Positions 7,020-12,749 of a DNA stretch of 12,749 nt are shown here, in pieces. A program made the position numbers and the translations under genes. The first letter of the stretch is position 1; every line of letters starts with the position of its first letter. The notes below the pieces were generated by a model. The model was not told the origin of the DNA and did no database searches. It worked only from the letters and a program-made list of their open reading frames with translations. The stretch is from Acetofilamentum sp. GTDB taxonomy: Bacteria > Bacteroidota > Bacteroidia > Bacteroidales > DTU049. Location: the NCBI GenBank assembly GCA_020720525.1, contig DYON01000052.1, positions 1-12,749 on the forward strand, in the 5' to 3' direction.

Positions 7020-8042
7020 ATGATAAAAACAGCTTTTACGACAATTATATTTTCTTTGCTTATGACAGCTTTCGGACAAAACGGAATGAAAAATGGAGGT
7101 TTATTCTTGTTGCGAAAAGACAAGAATACCATTTCAATAAACTCTTTTGAAAAAGATGAAATCAAGGAGTTAAAAACTTTCCCTGTTTCAGAAAAATCAA
7201 TATTTTCTACAGACCAAAGGGAAAAAGTTGCTATTCTTGATACTTCCAATAACAAATTGACCCTATTCGACATTTATTCTTCTAATCAAATAGAACTTGA
7301 TATCCCATTTGATATTAAGCCGAAATCTGTTTTGTTGAGCAACAAAAACCTGTTTGTTGGGGGAGAAAAAAGTAAGGAAATACTTATTCAGTATCATTTA
7401 TCTGACAATAAGTGGCATCAACTTGAAATTCCTAAAAAGGTGGTATTTTTTGGTAAAGCGGTAGATGATTTAGTTGTAAATGACAGTTTTCTTATTGCTA
7501 TCGACGATTTAGTAATGCCAAAGTACATTTTATTTTATCATCTCAATTTATTGGGAAAGCTTCAATTATCGCATTACAAAGCCCTAAAAGCAAATGGATC
7601 GTATGAAAATATTTACGCTGGTCGAATTACCGATAAATATTTGGGATTGCTATCTGGTACTATTAGTGGTTATTCTGGTGCGGCAAATCACATTACAATT
7701 TATCAAAATTTAGAATTGACGAATAGTTTTTCTATTTCGTCTAAATTGAATGGAGCGGATAGCCATCAATTTACGGATTTTTTGATTGTTAAAGACAAAT
7801 TGGTTGTTGCTTGCAAGCAAAAAGGACTTGGTGTTTTAGAAATAAAGGAATCCTATTTCAACAGCTCGGAAGAAACTTCAAGTCCAAGCTTTAATACAGT
7901 TGTTAGTAGTTCAAATGTTGAATACACTAACTATGGCAATAGTACAATAATTCAACTCACTTTAATTCCTAACACCAGCAAAATTGTGTTGACACTGGAA
8001 GACGAAAATGGGTTGATTACTTATGAAGTAATTGAAGTTTGA
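7020..8042 (+). CDS. exported protein of unknown function, beta-propeller-like
   Basis: A 340-residue protein. The start at 7020 is chosen because it opens directly into a Sec-type signal peptide (MIKTAFTTIIFSLLMTAF, likely cleavage near GQ-NG). In-frame ATGs at 6993, 6999 and 7008 would add polar residues in front. The mature part is a run of short hydrophobic strands and turns (for example VAILDTSNNKLTLFDIY, KSVLLSNKNLFVGG, DLVVNDSFLIAIDDLV, FLIVKDKLVVACKQKG) at rather regular spacing, suggesting a WD40/PQQ-like beta-propeller. No catalytic motif is seen. It lacks a T9SS tail and has no lipoprotein Cys. The gene is clearly A+T-richer than parE or glyA, consistent with horizontal acquisition. 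It is the only gene in the 5450-8171 stretch that appears intact. Function not inferred. Confidence 0.75.
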   Translation: MIKTAFTTIIFSLLMTAFGQNGMKNGGLFLLRKDKNTISINSFEKDEIKELKTFPVSEKSIFSTDQREKVAILDTSNNKLTLFDIYSSNQIELDIPFDIKPKSVLLSNKNLFVGGEKSKEILIQYHLSDNKWHQLEIPKKVVFFGKAVDDLVVNDSFLIAIDDLVMPKYILFYHLNLLGKLQLSHYKALKANGSYENIYAGRITDKYLGLLSGTISGYSGAANHITIYQNLELTNSFSISSKLNGADSHQFTDFLIVKDKLVVACKQKGLGVLEIKESYFNSSEETSSPSFNTVVSSSNVEYTNYGNSTIIQLTLIPNTSKIVLTLEDENGLITYEVIEV

Positions 8043-8171
8043 TTTGAGTGCCCCTTCGAGCATAATCTCTGGATCATTCGCATTGGTGTTGGTTACGGTG
8101 TAGGTGGTGGCTTGTATTGTTGAGGTTGCAACCACTGTCTTAAGTGTAAAAATGGGTATTCGGATGTTCAT
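8043..8171 (-). pseudogene. 5' fragment of a secreted beta-helix type gene
   Basis: On the - strand an ATG at 8171 opens MNIRIPIFTLKTVVATSTIQ, then ATTYTVTNTNANDPEI. The run TYTVTNTN(A/D) is what commonly follows the signal peptide in Bacteroidota right-handed beta-helix or adhesin-like secreted proteins. The resemblance ends about 43 codons in. From about 8042 the frame merely runs antisense through the neighbouring exported-protein gene and stops near 7962. I read it as the head of a large surface-protein gene whose body was removed when the accessory stretch formed. The signal peptide is weak (Lys in its middle), in keeping with decay. Chance similarity cannot be excluded for so short a piece. 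Confidence 0.4.
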
Positions 8172-8274
8172 AATCAACATTTAAGATGCAAGGTACATAT
8201 TTTCGAGAAATTCAATTTTTCGACACGGAATTATTCAGCACGCCATTTTTTATTTTTTTGAACGATTTGATGAA

Positions 8275-8286
8275 AGAAATATTTCT
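8275..8286. promoter_or_regulatory. 12-bp palindrome upstream of glyA
   Basis: AGAAATATTTCT is a perfect palindrome ending 25 bp upstream of the glyA -7 box, about where a -33 element or operator would sit. The regulator is unknown, and the A+T-rich composition makes chance possible. Confidence 0.3.
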
Positions 8287-8311
8287 CATGTGATGACTTC
8301 TAAAAAAATAC

Positions 8312-8319
8312 TAACTTTG
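8312..8319 (+). promoter_or_regulatory. -7 box of glyA promoter
   Basis: TAACTTTG matches TAnnTTTG and lies 22 nt before the glyA ATG at 8342. No good -33 TTG is found 17-23 bp upstream. Confidence 0.6.
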
Positions 8320-8341
8320 ATACCTGAAACAAAACACTATT

Positions 8342-9622
8342 ATGAAACACGATACACAAATTTTCGATTTGATCGAACAGGAGAAAAACCGTCAAATGCA
8401 CGGAATTGAACTAATTGCATCCGAAAACTTTGTAAGCGAGCAGGTTCTGCAAGCAATGGGATCTGTTCTAACTAATAAATATGCCGAGGGGTATCCTGGT
8501 AAGAGATACTATGGTGGATGCCAGATTGTTGATCAAACCGAGCAAATTGCTATCGATAGAGCTAAAGAGCTTTTTGGTGCCGAATTTGCCAATGTTCAGC
8601 CACATAGCGGTGCACAAGCAAATGCAGCTGTGTTTTTTGCATGTTTAAAGCCAGGCGATACTTTTATGGGACTCGATCTTGCTCATGGTGGTCATCTTTC
8701 GCATGGTTCGCCTGTAAATCTTTCTGGTGTTTTATACAATCCAGTTGCATACCATGTGAGTCAGGAAACTGGTATGGTCGATTACGACGAAATGGAACAA
8801 TTGGCGCGCTTGCACAAACCCAAATTGATGGTAGCTGGAGCTTCGGCTTATAGCCGCGATTGGGATTATGCTCGCATGAGAAGTATTGCCGATAGCATTG
8901 GTGCTTTATTGATGGCTGATATAGCTCATCCAGCAGGATTAATTGCAGCTAAAGTTCTCAATAATCCAATGTTGCATTGCCATATCGTTACAACCACAAC
9001 ACATAAAACATTGCGTGGTCCACGTGGTGGACTCATTTTGATTGGCAAAGATTTCGAAAATCCATGGGGTCTCACTACTCCTAAAGGAATTGTGAAAATG
9101 ATGTCGGAAGTAATTAACTCGGCTGTATTTCCTGGTCAACAGGGTGGCCCACTCGAGCATGTGATTGCCGCAAAAGCAGTTGCGTTTGGCGAAGCTTTAC
9201 AGCCCGAATATACCGATTACATCAAGCAAGTATGCAAAAATGCAGCAGCCATGTCGAAGGCTTTTACCGACAAAGGATATCATGTTGTAAGTAATGGAAC
9301 CGACAATCATTTGATGCTCATCGATTTGCGTGCGAAATTTGCCGAACTCACAGGTAAAAAAGCCGAAAACACCTTGGTGCTGGCCGACATAACCATTAAT
9401 AAAAATATGGTGCCTTTCGATTCGCGCAGCCCATTCCTTGCTTCAGGTATTCGTGTTGGAACCCCAGCTATAACAACACGTGGTCTTAAAGAAAGCCACA
9501 TGTCATTAATCGTTGATTTAATCGACGAGGTACTTTCCGATCCCGACAACGAAAACGTGATTTCTTCGGTTCGTGGTCGAGTAAACGATTTGATGCAGCA
9601 ATTTCCACTTTTTGCGTGGTAG
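8342..9622 (+). CDS. glyA: serine hydroxymethyltransferase
   Basis: A 426-residue fold-type I PLP enzyme of the usual bacterial length. Visible hallmarks: the N-terminal block ELIASENFVS (23-32), KYAEGYPGKRYYGG (46-59) of the substrate and PLP site, HSGAQANAA (88-96), HGGHLSHG (115-122), the aspartate of MADIAHPAG (D193), and the PLP-binding lysine K222 within TTTTHKTLRGPRGG. The SHMT tail with FPGQQGGP is present. Known reaction: serine plus tetrahydrofolate to glycine plus 5,10-methylene-tetrahydrofolate in the cytosol, the main source of one-carbon units and glycine. It stands alone with its own promoter, between the accessory stretch and a convergent gene. Its base composition returns to that of parE and dacB, marking the end of the A+T-rich region. 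Confidence 0.98.
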   Translation: MKHDTQIFDLIEQEKNRQMHGIELIASENFVSEQVLQAMGSVLTNKYAEGYPGKRYYGGCQIVDQTEQIAIDRAKELFGAEFANVQPHSGAQANAAVFFACLKPGDTFMGLDLAHGGHLSHGSPVNLSGVLYNPVAYHVSQETGMVDYDEMEQLARLHKPKLMVAGASAYSRDWDYARMRSIADSIGALLMADIAHPAGLIAAKVLNNPMLHCHIVTTTTHKTLRGPRGGLILIGKDFENPWGLTTPKGIVKMMSEVINSAVFPGQQGGPLEHVIAAKAVAFGEALQPEYTDYIKQVCKNAAAMSKAFTDKGYHVVSNGTDNHLMLIDLRAKFAELTGKKAENTLVLADITINKNMVPFDSRSPFLASGIRVGTPAITTRGLKESHMSLIVDLIDEVLSDPDNENVISSVRGRVNDLMQQFPLFAW

Positions 9623-9626
9623 ATCT

Positions 9627-9645
9627 CTTAGCGAGTTAAGTGTTT
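9627..9645 (+). terminator. weak terminator candidate after glyA
   Basis: CTTA-GCGAGT-TAAG (9627-9640) forms a 4-bp stem followed by TGTTTTT, starting 5 nt past the stop. The stem is short and A+T-rich, so it is only a candidate. The stronger hairpin at 9723-9784 may also stop glyA read-through. Confidence 0.3.
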
Positions 9646-9722
9646 TTCCCAAATCTTGTTTGATGTTTGGATGAATATTTAGTCCGAAAAGTTAGTAGAA
9701 AGAGCACATTGTGTGTGGAAAA

Positions 9723-9784
9723 AATGGTAAATGCCGACAGGAATTATATTGCAATCCAATTAATTCTGTCGGCATTTACCAATT
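9723..9784 (-). terminator. long hairpin terminator for the T9SS-tail gene
   Basis: GGTAAATGCCGACAG (9726-9740) is perfectly inverted at 9766-9780, extended by an outer T-A pair (9725/9781). Stepping past one bulged base, an inner stem GAATTA/TAATTC and then ATTG/CAAT can also pair, so almost the whole 55-60 nt region folds. On the - strand the stem is followed directly by T6 (+ strand AAAAAA just left of it), as in an intrinsic terminator. It lies about 60 nt past the stop at 9841. On the + strand no T-tract follows, so it acts less clearly for glyA. Confidence 0.75.
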
Positions 9785-9840
9785 GATGAAATAGATAACA
9801 GGCACCCATGAATTTTCTTTTATTTCAAATAGCGATTACC

Positions 9841-11688
9841 TTATTGCTTAACAAATCGTTTCGAAACCGAACGACCATTTTGCAAAGAAAGCTGTAAAAA
9901 GTATATTCCGGGAGCCAAACTGGTAACATTAAGCGCCAAAGTTTCGTTGTTCGATGTCATCTGAACTGGCATAATAACCTGTCCTTTGCTGTTGATAACA
10001 AGTAGTTGCGAATTTTGGGAGCCAGTATTTCCCGAAATGCTCACGTTCAAAACATCGGTTGCAGGGTTGGGAAAGCATGTTACCGATGGCAAAACGCTTT
10101 CGCTCAGAACTTGGCTGGAGTTTTCGGCAATTGATGCCGTGTAGTTTTCGCCATAAAGTTCGCTGTGAAGTGTTTCTAGTCCTTCGCGCGACTCCTGAAA
10201 AACGAGGTCAAAAACTGGATTATCGTTTTTGCGGGTTGCTTTTGCAAAATCGGACGATGAAACAACTGCAATACGGCTTTGTGCATCGACAGCCCACATT
10301 ACTATTGTTGCACCTTTAACGATACAAAGTTCAGACGATGTTCCTTCGGTCTGATACATTGCATTTACATCTTTATCGGTCCAGTAAATTTTTGCAGGAA
10401 CTATTGTTTGTCCATCTTCGCGAAAAGCCACATTGTAGCAATTATTGTTGACCCGCAAAGGATAATCGCAATTGTAAATACCTGTTCGCACAACCGAAAC
10501 TGTTCTGAATCCAGTATAATTATTCGGAGTGTAACCCATTTCGGCACGCTTGGACAATACTGTTTCGGCAGAGCGACTTTTGTAATTTGCCGTTGCTGTT
10601 TCCTGGTCGCCAGTCGATTTTTTGTAGTTTGCTACGGCTTCGTTGTAGGTCGAAGCTGCAAAAACTGGCTTTGCATACAATTTCACGCTTGTGTCGGGTC
10701 GGCTCAATTTGAGCATATACAATCCTTCGAGTTTCGACTTTTTGATTGAAACGGTAGCCCAATTTACCTTGTACCATTCGGGATTGAACTTCTGTCTGCT
10801 TTCGTCCACTTCGAACAATACATTTTTGTAAATCGACAATTCGGGGAAATCTTCGGTTTTGTAATCAGCCTTGAAAATGTAGTTTGTTTCTACTGCCTTT
10901 ACAGGTTCCACATAAAAAGACTGAAAATCGGAATTTCGAGCAGGAGCATCGTCGCTGAAAGCATACGTAAAATCGTTTTGCGAAGCATTATCATCAGCGT
11001 TTTCGTTTTGTTGGAATGTGCTTTCGGCTATGTAATTCCATTTATCGGCAACTGTGTCGAGATAATATGTGTTGAATTTGGGGTCGGTATTGTCGGTTAC
11101 CAAATCAACAACGATTTTTTTCCCGTCGGCAATTTGCAATTGTTCGCCACCTGCATAAGCAAGCAATTCGAACATCCCAGCCGATTCGAACGTGTATTCT
11201 TCGCCAGCCGAATCGTAGGTCATTGGAATCCCAGCCCTAAAAAAGTCGGGCACATTGTGAAATTCGCGGAACTCGAGATTCACATGACCTTTAATCGTAT
11301 TGCCGCTTTTATCCACAAACGCGTTTTCGGGAACGGCAATGCGTGTTCCAGCATTGGTTTGAAAAGCACCTCCTTCGCTGTTGGTGAAAGTGAAAACATG
11401 TGGTTCGACATCAATTTCTGCAATGGGAGCATTCACGCAAGCGGTAATTGAATCGCGAACATCGGTGTTTGCTCTCGTTTTACTATCGAACGAGCCCGAA
11501 GCGAAATAAATGGCTGCCACTGTCGAAACAACTACAATGGCAGTTCCTAAGCTCCATTGCCAAGCATTTCGAAAAGGATTGCGAAAGCCGTTAAATTTGT
11601 TCGAAACACTGCTGAATGAAGGTTTGTTTTGCCCAATTAACTGGTCGCTTGGTATTTGTTTTTCGGAGTTGATTCTGAAATTTTTCAT
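9841..11688 (-). CDS. single-pass membrane protein with T9SS type A sorting domain, in anti-sigma position
   Basis: A 615-residue protein. Residues 1-45 are polar and basic; 46-65 (WSLGTAIVVVSTVAAIYFAS) form one membrane span. A beta-rich region at about 90-220 contains AGTRIAVPENAFVDKSG, then FRAGIPMTYDS and FESAGMFELLA, a pattern I associate with Bacteroidota surface proteins of unknown role (possibly ZU5-like). The region 300-520 includes FRTVSVVRTGIYNCDYP. The last ~85 residues are a T9SS sorting domain: FPNPATDVLNV (539-549), LLVINSKGQVI, LAPGIYFLQL, ending RFVKQ. Its ATG overlaps the sigma-factor stop (ATGA), the place where an anti-sigma gene normally sits. The oddity is an N-terminal signal anchor together with a T9SS tail, which normally goes with a cleavable signal peptide. 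An anti-sigma role is inferred from position and topology only; no FecR or known anti-sigma domain is recognised. Confidence 0.85.
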   Translation of the reverse strand: MKNFRINSEKQIPSDQLIGQNKPSFSSVSNKFNGFRNPFRNAWQWSLGTAIVVVSTVAAIYFASGSFDSKTRANTDVRDSITACVNAPIAEIDVEPHVFTFTNSEGGAFQTNAGTRIAVPENAFVDKSGNTIKGHVNLEFREFHNVPDFFRAGIPMTYDSAGEEYTFESAGMFELLAYAGGEQLQIADGKKIVVDLVTDNTDPKFNTYYLDTVADKWNYIAESTFQQNENADDNASQNDFTYAFSDDAPARNSDFQSFYVEPVKAVETNYIFKADYKTEDFPELSIYKNVLFEVDESRQKFNPEWYKVNWATVSIKKSKLEGLYMLKLSRPDTSVKLYAKPVFAASTYNEAVANYKKSTGDQETATANYKSRSAETVLSKRAEMGYTPNNYTGFRTVSVVRTGIYNCDYPLRVNNNCYNVAFREDGQTIVPAKIYWTDKDVNAMYQTEGTSSELCIVKGATIVMWAVDAQSRIAVVSSSDFAKATRKNDNPVFDLVFQESREGLETLHSELYGENYTASIAENSSQVLSESVLPSVTCFPNPATDVLNVSISGNTGSQNSQLLVINSKGQVIMPVQMTSNNETLALNVTSLAPGIYFLQLSLQNGRSVSKRFVKQ

Positions 11689-12260
11689 AACATTGAAGAT
11701 TTTGTGATTATACCTTTCAGCTTTTTAATAATTCGGAAAATTTTCACTGAAACATTGTTTTCCGAAATACCCAAAACCTCTGCAATAAAGCCAACCGATT
11801 GCTTTTCGAAGTATCTCATTTCGACTATTTCCATTTCGTCGGTATCGAGTTTTTGTAAAGCGCGCATCAACAATTGCTCGCGGTCGAGTTGGTTTTCGTT
11901 GCTTGTATCGCTGCTTATCTGATGAAGGCTTTCAACATCAATATGATAAACAATCTCGAGTTTGCGTTTACGATGTTGCATGTAGATTTCGTTCAATGCA
12001 ATTTTGTACAACCAAGCAATAAATGGTTTGCCTGTGTAATTGAACTTCTTCAAATTCTCCATGGCTTTCAGAAAAACATGCGAGCACATATCGAACGACT
12101 TCTCGGTATCGGATAGGCGCCTGAAAATAAATCGATACAATTCGTTGTAATGTCGATCGTACAAAACACCGAAGTTCGAAATGTCGTCGAGTGCAGCTTT
12201 CACCAGAAACGGCGTGTCGTCGTTCCCCGAAATAGTTTGTCGCGTTGTGACGGTCGGCAT
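11685..12260 (-). CDS. ECF-family RNA polymerase sigma factor
   Basis: A 191-residue sigma-70 family protein with only regions 2 and 4. Region 2 (about 30-100) contains LYDRHYNELYRFIFRRL, then FIAWLYKIALNEIYMQHRKRK. Region 4 (about 130-184) contains ALQKLDTDEMEIVEMRYFE and the helix-turn-helix GFIAEVLGISENNVSVKIF. About 28 linker residues separate them. This is the standard ECF layout and length. The product would direct RNA polymerase to a small set of promoters when freed from inhibition. Its TGA overlaps the ATG of the membrane protein downstream, so both are made from one transcript with coupled translation. Upstream there are 64 bp to the preceding same-strand gene. They contain TATATATG, one mismatch from TAnnTTTG, about 17 nt before the ATG, so an own promoter is possible but weak. 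Signal and regulon unknown. Confidence 0.93.
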   Translation of the reverse strand: MPTVTTRQTISGNDDTPFLVKAALDDISNFGVLYDRHYNELYRFIFRRLSDTEKSFDMCSHVFLKAMENLKKFNYTGKPFIAWLYKIALNEIYMQHRKRKLEIVYHIDVESLHQISSDTSNENQLDREQLLMRALQKLDTDEMEIVEMRYFEKQSVGFIAEVLGISENNVSVKIFRIIKKLKGIITKSSML

Positions 12261-12324
12261 AGCTTTTGGGTTTTACATATATAATTCAGACATCACAAAA
12301 TCTTACAGAGTGAATAGAAATTGA

Positions 12325-12749
12325 TTAGAAAGCTGCTTCAAATTCGAGTTGCCCAAATGTGAAAAGCTTTTCGCCAAACAATTTCACTTCAATCGACGAC
12401 AAATTGTCGGTTGAAGGTTTTAGTTTTTCGTACGATTGCCGGTTAGCAACGCCAATTTGTCCGTTTCGCAGAATAACTACAACAACAACATCCGACGATC
12501 GGCCCAATGCGAGTTGGTGTGGTTCAAAACCAAGAGTTCCATTGGTAACCGAAAATACTTTCACCATAGTATTTATGACAAAAACCCTTTTAACGACACA
12601 TTTGTTTCCCAGTGGGTCGAAAAAATCGATAAAAATATTTACCGGAAGCGAATCATAGGGAATCAGACTTGAGTTTCCTGTTTGTATATAATCATTGATG
12701 ATAAGATATCGACCCAAAAGATTTTCGGTAACTGGAGCGCCCGTAAAGG
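12325..12749 (-). CDS. 3' part of an unrecognised gene running off the window
   Basis: An open frame of 140 codons plus stop that continues past the right edge with no stop. The first visible residues are FTGAPVTENLLGRY, so a start inside the window is unnecessary. The sequence alternates hydrophobic strands and turns (LIINDYIQTGNSSLIPYD, LPVNIFIDFFDPLGNKCVV, VVVVVILRNGQIGVANRQ, SIEVKLFGEKLFTFGQLEF) and ends EFEAAF. This suggests a beta-rich domain, perhaps exported, but no signal peptide region or known motif is visible. It is on the same strand as the sigma factor, 64 bp upstream, and could share a transcript with it. Confidence 0.65.
   Translation of the reverse strand, partial: FTGAPVTENLLGRYLIINDYIQTGNSSLIPYDSLPVNIFIDFFDPLGNKCVVKRVFVINTMVKVFSVTNGTLGFEPHQLALGRSSDVVVVVILRNGQIGVANRQSYEKLKPSTDNLSSIEVKLFGEKLFTFGQLEFEAAF

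Noticed and set aside
6789..7079. 96-codon open frame on the - strand
   Set aside because: It is low-complexity, Lys/Asn/Phe-rich, and antisense to the signal peptide of the exported protein; typical of A+T-rich DNA.
10279..11451. Two open frames of about 156 codons on the + strand opposite the T9SS-tail gene (10279-10749 and 10978-11451)
   Set aside because: They are Cys/Phe/Ile-rich shadow translations of the real - strand gene with no family resemblance.
1..12749. tRNA, rRNA, CRISPR array, insertion sequence or phage genes
   Set aside because: I looked on both strands and found no cloverleaf, no regularly spaced direct repeats, and no transposase or integrase motifs.

Overview
The window reads as a chromosomal segment of a Bacteroidota bacterium. 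The reasons are a C-terminal type IX secretion (T9SS) sorting domain, several matches to the Bacteroidota promoter element TAnnTTTG just upstream of genes, and a ParE and an ECF sigma factor of Bacteroidota flavour. The order within the phylum cannot be fixed from this sequence alone.

Layout. (1) Positions 111-3038, + strand: a two-gene unit with TGATG stop/start overlap, made of an exported S41-family peptidase and an exported PBP4-type D-Ala-D-Ala carboxypeptidase/endopeptidase (DacB). (2) 3039-3567: a non-coding stretch holding a roughly 340-bp hairpin-rich element bounded by 11-bp inverted repeats. (3) 3568-5418, - strand: topoisomerase IV subunit B (ParE), convergent with dacB and with no parC beside it. 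(4) 5450-8171: a visibly A+T-richer accessory stretch. It holds an internal scrap of a YhcG/DUF1016 nuclease with an in-frame TGA, an AAA-family ATPase broken by two -1 frameshifts and a stop, one intact exported protein of unknown function, and on the - strand what looks like the first ~43 codons of a lost secreted beta-helix type gene. (5) 8342-9622, + strand: glyA, serine hydroxymethyltransferase, with its own promoter. (6) 9723-9784: a long terminator hairpin. (7) 9841-12749, - strand: an ECF sigma factor whose stop overlaps (ATGA) the start of a single-pass membrane protein ending in a T9SS sorting domain, preceded by the 3' part of an unrecognised gene that runs off the window.

How the genes fit together. 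The first pair is cell-envelope/peptidoglycan work. parE and glyA are housekeeping genes flanking an accessory stretch that looks like a graveyard of defence-associated genes. The most unusual unit is the sigma factor pair. The membrane protein sits where an anti-sigma factor normally sits, with a short cytosolic tail, one membrane span and a large outer part, yet it carries a T9SS export signal at its C-terminus. This could link secretion status or surface state to transcription, but that role is inference.
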